Assembly (NCBI GenBank): GCA_035570055.1
Contig: DATMLM010000049.1
Span: 1-64,000, forward strand
Reading direction: 5' to 3'
Length of the DNA: 64,000 bases
From: DASRDS01 sp035570055
Lineage (GTDB): Bacteria; Gemmatimonadota; Gemmatimonadetes; Gemmatimonadales; Gemmatimonadaceae
Position numbers and translations under genes: made by a program. Numbering within the stretch: the stretch's first letter is position 1; each line of letters starts with the position of its first letter. Of this stretch, positions 52,258 to 60,873 are shown piece by piece. The notes below the pieces were generated by a model, which ran no database searches, had not been told where the DNA came from, and saw only the letters and a program-made list of their open reading frames with translations.

Positions 52258-52303
52258 GACCCGAATCTATGCGCGCTGGTTGTATACGACTTGCATAAGG
52301 CTG

Positions 52304-52326
52304 CTCCCGTTGACTCATCACGGGAG
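52304..52326 (+). promoter_or_regulatory. Stem-loop covering the ribosome-binding site of the HAF-repeat gene
   Basis: CTCCCGT (52304-52310) and ACGGGAG (52320-52326) are perfect inverted repeats around a nine-base loop. The right arm contains GGGAG, five bases before the ATG at 52332, which is the probable ribosome-binding site. In RNA the stem would hide it, so it may regulate translation. It could equally be a protein operator or chance. Confidence 0.5.
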
Positions 52327-52331
52327 TGTCC

Positions 52332-53387
52332 ATGGTGTCCGCGGTTCTTCGTCGGTTTGCGTCGCTTACAGCGTTTAGCACGTGTACGATCGCCGTCATG
52401 ACCGCTTGCTCCGATTCCGCGGCGCCACCGATGGCGTCCCCATCAACGATCCAAGCGTCTGCCGCCGCGCTGCCGGTCGTGAATGCGGTCGTGCGTGTGC
52501 TGCCTGGACTCGATGGAGCACATCCGCGAGGGATCGACGAGTTCGATGAGGTCGTTGGCAGCACCGCGGCAAATGTGCCGTTCTATTGGAGCCCGTCGAA
52601 CGGGCTGGTTCTGTTGCAGCATCCCGGGTTTACGACGGGGCAAGCGCGGACGATCAACGACCACGGGGCGATGTCGGGTACCCTCGGCGGGAATACGGCG
52701 GTCGTCTGGATGCCGTTACACACTGGCGAGTTCCGCGTGTTCCCGTCACCAGCGTCGCAAAGTTGCTCGGCTTCGGTGCTGACGTGGGGCGGCGAGCTCG
52801 TTGGAACGTGCGTCGCGACGAATGGCACCGCGTATGGAACGATATTCAACTGGCACGGGGCGCCGACCCAGACCTCGGGGTACCAGTACAACGACCTCTC
52901 CGGCGACGGATATCTCGTTGGGGCGCAAGACGACAATGGAGTGCTGACGGCGCCGATTGTTGTCTTGCCGAGCGGCCAGGTGGTGGTGTTGCACGGAGTC
53001 GATGGTGCGATACACAAATGGGCCGCTGTCAACGCGGTGGCCGAGGGCGGGTACCTTGCGGGCTACAGCACCGAGGCCGGGTGTACGCAAGGCGTCGTGT
53101 GGGGTTTGTTCACCTCGGGGCACGCGACATGGCCCGAACGGTACCTCGACGTCTGCGGCGAGGCGAACGGCATTACGTCGGACGGGTATGTCGTCGGGAC
53201 ATCATTCTCGGGCTGGGCTTTCCTCTGGTATGAGGAGCCGGGGCCGGGCTTGCAGCGGCTGCCCGGGCTCGGGCAAGCCGGCGAGACCAGTACGGCCGTG
53301 GCGATCTCCCTGCATCATGCGCTCGGTACGATCACATCGAATGGCGTGACCCACACGGTTATCTGGAATTTACCCGACCGTACGTGA
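52332..53387 (+). CDS. HAF-repeat lipoprotein of unknown function
   Basis: A 351-residue protein. The signal ends AVMTACSDS, a lipobox. The mature chain has at least five repeats with a D/N-x-x-G-x-x-x-G core: DEFDEVVGST, NDHGAMSGTL, SGDGYLVGAQ, AEGGYLAGYS and TSDGYVVGTS, as in HAF-type extracellular repeats that form propeller-like folds. ATG 52332 is preferred to GTG 52326 because of the GGGAG spacing. It converges on the next gene with a 29-base overlap. Confidence 0.78.
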   Translation: MVSAVLRRFASLTAFSTCTIAVMTACSDSAAPPMASPSTIQASAAALPVVNAVVRVLPGLDGAHPRGIDEFDEVVGSTAANVPFYWSPSNGLVLLQHPGFTTGQARTINDHGAMSGTLGGNTAVVWMPLHTGEFRVFPSPASQSCSASVLTWGGELVGTCVATNGTAYGTIFNWHGAPTQTSGYQYNDLSGDGYLVGAQDDNGVLTAPIVVLPSGQVVVLHGVDGAIHKWAAVNAVAEGGYLAGYSTEAGCTQGVVWGLFTSGHATWPERYLDVCGEANGITSDGYVVGTSFSGWAFLWYEEPGPGLQRLPGLGQAGETSTAVAISLHHALGTITSNGVTHTVIWNLPDRT

Positions 53388-54525
53388 CGCCGTCGATGTA
53401 CACGCTCTCGTTGTCGGTGAACGGATAGAACGCGAGCACGCGTTGCACGGCGCCGCCGTCGCCGTCGAGCTCCAAGGTGTAGCCGGTCACCTTGTACGTG
53501 CCGCCCAGGTTCGCGTTGCCGCGAACGCGCGAGGTGGTTGTCGTGGTGACCTGGCCATTGCCGCCGGCGGACGCGCTGCCGCTTCCGTGCTGATCCTGAT
53601 AGGAGCTCGCGCTACCGCCGAATCCGCCGCCAGCTTGCACGGCTCCAGTGCCGGCGATCACGCCCGAGCTGCGGGCGAATCGCCCGTTCTGGGAGAACGC
53701 AATGGTGGCGGATGTGTTGTAGGAGCCCATGCCGCCGAACCTCGTCGAATTGCGGTGAATCAAGCTGATGCCCATTGCCGCGCCGGCGGGCAGCGGCCGC
53801 GCCCGATCGGCCGCGAGCTTGGTCCATTGTCCGGACGCGTCCTGTATCAGCACATCGCTGCCCGACTGCTTCCATCGACGCCACTTCGCGGGCTCCCGTT
53901 GCTTGGAGGCGCTTTCGTCGAGTAGCTCCGGCGGCACCGTGAGGCCTAGGTACGCCCAGCCGTCGCTCAGCAGGAGGTCGGCCGACTCGACGTAGGCGTA
54001 GCCGCCGGCGGTGGTCTGGCCGCGACCTTCGTGCATAACCATAAAGCCGGTAGTCGACCTGACATTCGCGCCACCGACGATCGTGCCGGCCGTCCGGGCG
54101 TACTCTATGGCAGACGCGACTGGCAGATTCGTCACGATAGCGCTGAACTGTACCGAGTCACCCGCGTGTGCGGCCGCGGTGTAGAGCGCGATCCACGACT
54201 GACCTTGGGCGTCGCGATAGTTGGTCTGGGCTACCCATGCGCCGCTCGAGTTTTGTTGGGGCGCTATCGTACCGGTGAGCGTGCCACGCTTGGCGACGTC
54301 GGCCTTTGCTTGCGACGTGAGCCATGCGCCCAAGTCCGGACTGGACAATTTCTGCGCCGGTTCCAGCGTAAGCGTGAAGAGCTGGCCTGTTGGCAGGCTC
54401 GATGGAGCGTAGGTCCAGCTCGCGCCGGCGCGAGTGGCGGTCCAGCCGGACGGGGCAGGGACGGGTTGTCCGCGGACCGACGCGAGTGGTAGCGCGAACA
54501 GCAAAAAGAGGGCGTTTTTCGTCAC
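53359..54525 (-). CDS. Secreted protein of unknown function
   Basis: A 388-residue protein with a signal peptide (MTKNALFLLFALPLASVRG). It starts with a PSGWTATRAGASWTYAPSSL strand pair, has a central DLLLSDGWAYLGLTVPPELL segment and a low-complexity Gly/Ser/Thr stretch (about residues 295-345). The end, YPFTDNESVYIDGVTYGRV, is beta-rich. No family is recognised. It lies five bases upstream of the LytTR regulator stop, on the same strand, and may be read from the same direction. Confidence 0.7.
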   Translation of the reverse strand: MTKNALFLLFALPLASVRGQPVPAPSGWTATRAGASWTYAPSSLPTGQLFTLTLEPAQKLSSPDLGAWLTSQAKADVAKRGTLTGTIAPQQNSSGAWVAQTNYRDAQGQSWIALYTAAAHAGDSVQFSAIVTNLPVASAIEYARTAGTIVGGANVRSTTGFMVMHEGRGQTTAGGYAYVESADLLLSDGWAYLGLTVPPELLDESASKQREPAKWRRWKQSGSDVLIQDASGQWTKLAADRARPLPAGAAMGISLIHRNSTRFGGMGSYNTSATIAFSQNGRFARSSGVIAGTGAVQAGGGFGGSASSYQDQHGSGSASAGGNGQVTTTTTSRVRGNANLGGTYKVTGYTLELDGDGGAVQRVLAFYPFTDNESVYIDGVTYGRVNSR

Positions 54526-54530
54526 GATTG

Positions 54531-55313
54531 CTAGTATGAAGGGCCCAGCTTCTCCATGAGCTGTGCCCGGCGGTTCCGGCTGACGGCAAGTGCGGTGCCG
54601 TCAAGGAGCACGACGGTGAGACCGCCGATGCCGTGGCGTCGCACTTCGCGTACCCGGCGGAGGTTGATTATTGCCGAGCGATGGATGCGTGTGAACGCGG
54701 CGGAGTCGAGCTGTGCCTCGAGCGATGCCAGCGTCGCCCGCATGACATGACGCCGTCCGCCGATGTGCAGCACCGCGCAGTAGTCATCGGCCTCGATCCA
54801 GTCGACATCGGCAGTTGGGACAACCACATCCTTCCGCCCCACCCGCACCACGAGTTGGGTGTTCGCCGGGGCGGTAGCGGTCGCGTGGTCGTCGAGCAGC
54901 GCGCGGAGTCGTCGCTCGAGGTCCGTGTCTCGCGTGCGTGTCAGCGCGTCGCGCGCCCGGTCGAGCGCCTGCGCGAAGCGATCGGCGGCGACGGGCTTGA
55001 GCAGATAATCGATGGCCCGCACGTCGAACGCGCGCACGGCAAACGCATCGTACGCGGTCACGAAGATCACGGCCGGCATGGCCGCGGGTCCGACCGCGCG
55101 CAGCACACCGAAGCCGTCGACCTCGGGCATCTGGACATCCAGGAACACGAGATCGGGTCGCCCACCGCGAATCAGTCGAATGGCGGCGTGGCCGCCGAGC
55201 GCTTCGCCGGCGATCTCGACGTCATCGTGCTCGGTCAGCAGCCCGCGCAGGGAAGCGTTCCCGAGGGGCTCGTCATCGACGAGCAGCACGCGAATCGGCC
55301 GGCGCCGACTCAT
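54531..55313 (-). CDS. LytTR-family response regulator
   Basis: A 260-residue regulator: receiver domain (residues 6-125) with acidic pocket VDDEP and phospho-acceptor Asp59 in LVFLDVQMPEVDG, a conserved TAYD and LLKPV, and a LytTR DNA-binding domain (about 150-258) with DVDWIEADDYCAVLH and FTRIHRSAIINL. The start is ATG 55313, which overlaps the kinase stop by four bases; a longer frame upstream is antiphase to the kinase. It should be phosphorylated by the adjacent LytS-type kinase. Confidence 0.93.
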   Translation of the reverse strand: MSRRRPIRVLLVDDEPLGNASLRGLLTEHDDVEIAGEALGGHAAIRLIRGGRPDLVFLDVQMPEVDGFGVLRAVGPAAMPAVIFVTAYDAFAVRAFDVRAIDYLLKPVAADRFAQALDRARDALTRTRDTDLERRLRALLDDHATATAPANTQLVVRVGRKDVVVPTADVDWIEADDYCAVLHIGGRRHVMRATLASLEAQLDSAAFTRIHRSAIINLRRVREVRRHGIGGLTVVLLDGTALAVSRNRRAQLMEKLGPSY

Positions 55314-56380
55314 GTGGATTGGCGGAGCGGGATCAGGATGTCCGCCCGCACGCCGCCCCCGGCCGCGCGCTCGAGATCGAGGCATCCATCCGCGCCGTAG
55401 AGCGCCGCCAGGCGGGCGCGGGTGTTCTTGAGACCAACACCCGTCGCGCCATCCAACGTCCAACCGATCGGCAGCCCGGGTCCGTCGTCGGTCACGCGCA
55501 AGTGCAGCCGGTTGGACTCCGCGAAGGCTTCGATGCGCACATGGACCGGAGCTTCACGTCGGGCGACGCCGTGCCGAACGGCATTCTCGACCAGGGGCTG
55601 CAGGACCATACTCGGGACGAGCGCCCCGCCAATCCCGTCCATGGGTCCGACCGCCGTCGTCAGGCGCTCGCCGAATCGCGCGCGCTCGATCGCCAGGTAG
55701 CGGTCGAGCAACGCCAACTCGTCGCGCAGCGGAATCTCCTGGCTCGTGGTGTCCTGCAGCAGGTGTCGCAGGAGCTCACTCAGGTGTGTCAGGACTCGCA
55801 CGCCCTCCTCGGGCTCGCGGGCTCTGACGAGGCCCACCGCGGCGTTGAGGGCATTGAACAGGAAGTGGGGATGCAACTGCGCACGCAGCGCACTGAGCTG
55901 CGCTTGTGCCAGTTCGGCCGACAGTGCCGATGCGCGGATCTCTTGCTCGCGATATCGGTGGAAGTTGTCCATTGCGTAGGCCGCCAGGAGTACGCCGAGG
56001 TACAAGATCAGTGTGAAGGGAACCCAATCGGCGAATAGCGCGACGAATCCCTGGTGCCCGCCGTATGTCAGATTGACGACCGCGGCATGGATGGTGACGG
56101 CCGTCAGGCTGGCAACGATGTGCACGCCAATCGAGGCCGCGCGCACGGGGCGCCGCAGTGGAAATCGTTGAGCGAGCCAGAGGATCGCCGGCGTCATGAG
56201 CGCCCAGGTGTACCATCCCGGCGCGCGATGCACGACGACGAGCCAGAGTGGCGTTGGCGTGCCCCGAAGACGGTCGGAGACGTAAAGGGCCGAGACCTCG
56301 GCGAGCGCGGCGACGGACCACACGGCGGTGATCGTGAGCATGGAGAGGCGGCGTGCGCGCATCGTGCCGAACGATGGCAT
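55310..56380 (-). CDS. LytS/AlgZ-type membrane sensor histidine kinase
   Basis: A 356-residue kinase with about four to five membrane segments in its first 150 residues. The His_kinase motif LHPHFLFNALNAAVGLVR carries the phosphorylated histidine. The ATPase lobe has LQPLVENAVRHGV and DDGPGLP, with a GVGLKNTRARL box. ATG 56380 or 56362 could start it. It forms a two-component pair with the downstream LytTR regulator; the signal is unknown. Confidence 0.92.
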   Translation of the reverse strand: MPSFGTMRARRLSMLTITAVWSVAALAEVSALYVSDRLRGTPTPLWLVVVHRAPGWYTWALMTPAILWLAQRFPLRRPVRAASIGVHIVASLTAVTIHAAVVNLTYGGHQGFVALFADWVPFTLILYLGVLLAAYAMDNFHRYREQEIRASALSAELAQAQLSALRAQLHPHFLFNALNAAVGLVRAREPEEGVRVLTHLSELLRHLLQDTTSQEIPLRDELALLDRYLAIERARFGERLTTAVGPMDGIGGALVPSMVLQPLVENAVRHGVARREAPVHVRIEAFAESNRLHLRVTDDGPGLPIGWTLDGATGVGLKNTRARLAALYGADGCLDLERAAGGGVRADILIPLRQST

Positions 56381-56502
56381 GAATGCTCGGCGAGCGCTAT
56401 GCAGATGCAGCGAGTGACACTGGCCGTGCCGTCGGCGGTGCGGTGCGGGCGACTCGCTGCATCGTCGCACTGGAGCGCGATGGCGTTTGGTACGTTGCCG
56501 CC

Positions 56503-58824
56503 ATGCTCCTCCTACTCATTGCCGCGTTGGACAGCACGCCTCCGGCGCTCGCGTACGACGGCCGTGCGGGACAGATCTCGGTCGCTGTTCCTCGACTCGA
56601 TGCGCACATTGCGATCGATGGCACGCTGTCCGCACCCGAGTGGCGGCAGGCGGCGCTGCTCACGGGATTCTCCGAGTATCAGCCGGTTGATGGATTGCCG
56701 GCCGAGGATTCGACGCAAGTCCTCGTGTGGTACTCCAAGGATGCCATCTACTTCGGCATACGGGCGTACGAGCTGCACGGACTGCCGCACGCGACGCACG
56801 CCAACCGCGACAAGATCGACGGTGACGACTATGTGCAGCTCATCCTGTCACCCTTCATCCATTCCCATCAAGCCGTCGTTTTTGCCGTCAATCCATTCGG
56901 TGTGCAGGAGGATGGCACGATCACCGAAGGCGTGAGAACGTCGATCGGCAGCATCGGGATCCGAAATGCCACCGGTCCGGATTTCGTCGACCTGAGCCCG
57001 GATTTCGTGTTCGAGTCGAAGGGGCAGCTGACCGCGTTCGGGTATCAGGTCGAAGTGCGGATCCCGCTGCGGAGCATCAAGTTCCCCGCGAAGTCTCCCC
57101 AGAACTGGGGCATCAACATCTTGCGCAGGATCCAACATTCGGGTCACAGCGACACGTGGTATCCCACGAAGCTGGGCGCCTCCTCGTACCTCGATGAGGC
57201 AGGCGCACTCACGGGTTTCCGCGACCTCGACGCAGGGCTCGTCCTCGATCTCAATCCGATCGTCACCGAGAAAGTCATTGGCAATCCCACCGCGGCCCTC
57301 CCCGCGGGCTGGGGCTATGGGGTCGGGCGGCCCGAGCTCGGAGGGAATGTGCGGTGGGGGATCACCCCGAGCCTCCTGCTCAACGGCACGTACCGCCCCG
57401 ATTTCGCGGAAGTGGAATCGGACGCGACGGAGCTCATCCTCGATCCCCGCGTCGGCGTGAAGTATCCCGAGAAGCGCCCGTTTTTTCTCGATGGATTGGA
57501 GCAGTTCAATACGCCGAACAATCTCATTTATACGCGCAGCATCGAGGCGCCGATCGCGGCGTCGAAGCTGACCGGCAAGCTGGGCGACGTGTCACTCGCC
57601 TACCTGGGCGCGATCGACGAGGAGGATCAGACCGGACTCACCGGCGGACATCCGGCGATCAACGTGTTCCGTGTGCGCGACGATTTCGCGCAAGGCTCCC
57701 AGATCGGCGCGGTGGTCACCGACAAAGAGGCGGGCGGGAGCTTCAACCGTCTGGTCGGCGCCGACTCCCGCGTTGTGTTCGGCAAGGTCTATTCGCTGAG
57801 CCTCCAGGCGGCCACCAGCATGACGCGCGATTCGGGCGTGAGCACCGCCGGCCCGCTCTGGCAGGCCACCCTCACCCGCACCGGACGGTCGTTCTACTTC
57901 AACTACTCGCTCAAGGGCATCGACCCGGAGTTCACTGCGGCCGACGGGTTCATTTCGCGCGGGAATATCGCGAGGGCGTCGTTAGACCAGCGATACACGT
58001 TCTACCCGAAGCACACGTTCCTGGACACGTTCGGGGTCGGCGCTCTGTACGACCCCACGTGGGTCTATCGAGACTTCACCGCATTCCGAGGGCCGCAGGA
58101 GCGGGAATTTCAACCGTACGTGACCGCGACGCTGGCCGGGGGCTGGCAGCTCCTGTACATGCAGGCGCTCGGGTCCTACGGCTACGATCCATCCATCTAC
58201 CAAGACTACTACCTGGGCCACATCGGACCGCATGACACGACGTACACCCACTATGCCGGCGGGAAAAAGATCTGGGACAACGATTACATCCTCCAGGTCA
58301 CGACGCCGACGTTCTCGACATTCGACCTGTCGCTGTTCGAGTTCTACGGCAACGACTTCAACTTCTTCGAATGGGCGCCGGCCTATTTTTGGTGGACATC
58401 GTTGACCCTGAACTACCGGCCGACCGGCCAGTTGCGTGCCCAGCTGACGTATAACGCGGAGGTCTATTGGCGGCACGACGATAAGTCGATCGTCGGGAAG
58501 ACCCTGATTCCGCGGCTCAACGTCGAGTATCAACTCTCGCGGCCCATCTTCTTCCGGCTCGTCGCGCAGTACGACGGATCATACCAAAACACCCTGCGCG
58601 ATGACTCGCGCACCGGGTTGCCGATCTTCATCTTCGATCCGGCCACCGCAACGTACGCGCGCGACACCGCGTTTCAAAACAACCAGCTGCAGCTCTCGGC
58701 CCTGTTCGCGTACCAGCCTATCCCCGGCACGGTTGCCTTTGTCGGATACGGCAACACGCTGAACCCGTCGCGGCGGGTCGCCGACAATATTTTCGTCAAG
58801 TTCAGCTATCTGTTCCGGATGTGA
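56503..58824 (+). CDS. DUF5916 outer-membrane protein with CBM9-like N-terminus
   Basis: A 773-residue protein. A short signal (MLLLLIAALDSTPPALA) precedes a carbohydrate-binding family 9-like sandwich (about residues 25-215: DAHIAIDGTLSAPEWRQAAL, VWYSKDAIYFGIRAYE). The DUF5916 region follows, with GGNVRWGITPSLLLNGTYRP, DFAEVESDATELILDPRV and EKRPFFLDGLEQF. The C-terminal half is a beta-barrel ending FVKFSYLFRM. The role is unknown; polysaccharide binding or uptake is suggested by the domain. Its last 19 bases overlap the converging gene. Confidence 0.87.
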   Translation: MLLLLIAALDSTPPALAYDGRAGQISVAVPRLDAHIAIDGTLSAPEWRQAALLTGFSEYQPVDGLPAEDSTQVLVWYSKDAIYFGIRAYELHGLPHATHANRDKIDGDDYVQLILSPFIHSHQAVVFAVNPFGVQEDGTITEGVRTSIGSIGIRNATGPDFVDLSPDFVFESKGQLTAFGYQVEVRIPLRSIKFPAKSPQNWGINILRRIQHSGHSDTWYPTKLGASSYLDEAGALTGFRDLDAGLVLDLNPIVTEKVIGNPTAALPAGWGYGVGRPELGGNVRWGITPSLLLNGTYRPDFAEVESDATELILDPRVGVKYPEKRPFFLDGLEQFNTPNNLIYTRSIEAPIAASKLTGKLGDVSLAYLGAIDEEDQTGLTGGHPAINVFRVRDDFAQGSQIGAVVTDKEAGGSFNRLVGADSRVVFGKVYSLSLQAATSMTRDSGVSTAGPLWQATLTRTGRSFYFNYSLKGIDPEFTAADGFISRGNIARASLDQRYTFYPKHTFLDTFGVGALYDPTWVYRDFTAFRGPQEREFQPYVTATLAGGWQLLYMQALGSYGYDPSIYQDYYLGHIGPHDTTYTHYAGGKKIWDNDYILQVTTPTFSTFDLSLFEFYGNDFNFFEWAPAYFWWTSLTLNYRPTGQLRAQLTYNAEVYWRHDDKSIVGKTLIPRLNVEYQLSRPIFFRLVAQYDGSYQNTLRDDSRTGLPIFIFDPATATYARDTAFQNNQLQLSALFAYQPIPGTVAFVGYGNTLNPSRRVADNIFVKFSYLFRM

Positions 58825-60032
58825 TGCGGCGCGAAGGCGAGCAGCCGATGCACGAGCAGCGCGGGCATCGCGATGAGCAGCGCCGCAATGGCGTACTCGG
58901 TGCGAGAGACGCCGACGCCGAACGGGAACCATATCCCGGGAATACGCAGGAGCGAGATCTCGGTCGGGAAGAGCGACATCGCCACCAACCCCACGGCGGG
59001 TACGGCGAGCCAGGCCTCGCGGCCCTGTCGCCGCACGCCCATACCGGTGATCGCGATCAACAGCGTGGCCAGCGCGAGCCGCACGACCTGCGCGAGCGTC
59101 GCGGCGTGCGCGTACTGCGCGATCATCAAGAGCGCGGTGAGCACGCCGACCGCCGCCGGGATCCACGCGGGGCGACGGACGCCGAACCACGCGCGCCACG
59201 CCATGACCCACGCGCCGGTCATGAGCGGAATCAGCAGGGTGACCGTGACGATATCGAACATCGGACGGCTCTCGAACGGGAGCCAGAAGAACACCGCCTG
59301 GTTCTCGCGGCGCGCGCCAATGAGGAGCAGTGCCACGATGAGCCACCAGTAGCCGCGATCGGCGGTATCGAACTGCATCAGGATCAACACCACGATCGCG
59401 ACGGGGATGAACCCGAGGCCCTCGACGCAGTCGACGATGTACCCGTTGAACTTCTCCAACCACTGCAGGTCATATTGCGCCCTCACCGCGGCCGCTTGGC
59501 CCAGCTCAGGCGCGATGCGGATGCCGCCGCCGGACGGATCGCCGATCAACGCGCGCGGTCGGGCCCATACGCGAATGGCAATGACCACGGTGTCGCTCAC
59601 AGGCGAGAGCGCGAACAGGCGCGGCTTCGTGTTGTACACGGTCGGCGGCGTCGTCGAGAAGTCGCCAGCGCCGCCGGCCAGGCGCCCGTCGATGAAGAGC
59701 TGATACGCGTCGTCTACCTGCAGGGGGCCGAGTACGGCGAGCGCGTCGGTCGGCGGCGTGGTGAGAACGACGCGCGTGCGATACCACGCGAACCCCGTAT
59801 ACCCCGCGTGTCCCCGCGCGCCCCAGCCGGTGACCCAGCCAGTGAGTCCTACGTCGCCATCGTGCGCGTCGGGCGATGACGGTGTGAGATCCACCGCCTC
59901 CCACGCGGCGTCGTTGAAATGCGGATCGGCCCACGCCGCATCGTCGCCCGTATGGAATTTCCACTCGGTGAGCGTGACGATGGCGTGTCCGAGCGTAACC
60001 GACCCAGCGAGGAGCATCGACAAGGTGAGCAC
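58806..60032 (-). CDS. Membrane protein with jelly-roll ectodomain and seven to eight helices
   Basis: A 408-residue protein: signal-like start (GTG; ATG 60017 is an alternative), a galactose-binding-like jelly roll (about residues 20-175, with FNDAAWEAVDLTPSS, GFAWYRTRVVLTTPP and VDDAYQLFIDG), then seven to eight membrane helices to the end. The architecture looks like the sensor half of a signalling receptor, but the chain ends RNR right after the last helix, with no kinase, cyclase or phosphatase domain. The function is unknown. Confidence 0.75.
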   Translation of the reverse strand: MLTLSMLLAGSVTLGHAIVTLTEWKFHTGDDAAWADPHFNDAAWEAVDLTPSSPDAHDGDVGLTGWVTGWGARGHAGYTGFAWYRTRVVLTTPPTDALAVLGPLQVDDAYQLFIDGRLAGGAGDFSTTPPTVYNTKPRLFALSPVSDTVVIAIRVWARPRALIGDPSGGGIRIAPELGQAAAVRAQYDLQWLEKFNGYIVDCVEGLGFIPVAIVVLILMQFDTADRGYWWLIVALLLIGARRENQAVFFWLPFESRPMFDIVTVTLLIPLMTGAWVMAWRAWFGVRRPAWIPAAVGVLTALLMIAQYAHAATLAQVVRLALATLLIAITGMGVRRQGREAWLAVPAVGLVAMSLFPTEISLLRIPGIWFPFGVGVSRTEYAIAALLIAMPALLVHRLLAFAPHHIRNR

Positions 60033-60078
60033 GGCGCCAGTATATCGCGGTCGGCTCGCTCTTAGCTAGATTGGGGCC

Positions 60079-60861
60079 ATGGAAGAGACCTTATTGAGCC
60101 GCTTCATGCACGCGCTGGCCACCGGCGCGATCCGGGTCGTTGATCTGAGTCAGCCGCTCGATCCCAGTACCCCTGTCATCCAGCTACCGCCAGACTTTGG
60201 CCCCTCGTGGCCGTTCCGTTTGGAGGAGATCTCGCACTACGACAGCCGCGGACCGGCGTGGTATTGGAACAACTTCTCCTGCGGCGAGCACACGGGGACG
60301 CACTTCGATGCGCCGGTGCACTGGGTGACCGGCAAAGACTACCCCAAGAACGCCACGGATAGCATCCCGGCCGAGAAGCTCCTGGCACCAGCGTGTGTCA
60401 TTGACGTCTCCCGCGAAGCGGCCGCCGATAACGACTTCTTGCTGACCCCAGCCCACGTCGAGGCATGGGAAAAGAAGAACGGGCGCGTTGAGGCGGGATC
60501 CTGGGTCCTCATGAGAACCGACTGGTCCAAGCGTCCATCTCCAGCGGCGTTCCTGAACATGACCGATACAGGGGCACACGTGCCAGGGCCGCACCCGGAG
60601 CTCGTGCCATTTCTGGCACGCGAGCGCAACGTGATCGGCTGGGGGTCCGAGGGCGTTGGCACCGACGCCGGCCAGGCGTTTCGGTTCGACCCTCCGTTCC
60701 CGTGCCACAGCATCATGCACGGCAGCAACAAATTCGGACTGGCCAGCCTCACCAACCTCGATCAGCTCCCGCCCAAAGGCGCGATCCTGATCACGCCTCC
60801 GCTCAAGATCGTCAACGGCTCCGGAAGCCCCTGCCGCGTGCTCGCGCTGGTGACGGCATGA
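60079..60861 (+). CDS. Cyclase-family metal hydrolase (kynurenine-formamidase-like)
   Basis: A 260-residue member of the cyclase superfamily. The metal and catalytic motif is HTGTHFDAPVHW (about residues 74-85), preceded by DLSQPLDPSTPV and followed by WGSEGVGTDAG and a late HGSNKFGL ligand region. Family members hydrolyse N-formylkynurenine or open cyclic amides and isatin-type rings. The neighbouring indolepyruvate oxidoreductase genes make an indole or aromatic amino acid substrate attractive, but this is inference. The last bases are 12 before the next ATG. Confidence 0.88.
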   Translation: MEETLLSRFMHALATGAIRVVDLSQPLDPSTPVIQLPPDFGPSWPFRLEEISHYDSRGPAWYWNNFSCGEHTGTHFDAPVHWVTGKDYPKNATDSIPAEKLLAPACVIDVSREAAADNDFLLTPAHVEAWEKKNGRVEAGSWVLMRTDWSKRPSPAAFLNMTDTGAHVPGPHPELVPFLARERNVIGWGSEGVGTDAGQAFRFDPPFPCHSIMHGSNKFGLASLTNLDQLPPKGAILITPPLKIVNGSGSPCRVLALVTA

Positions 60862-60873
60862 TACATTAGGAGT

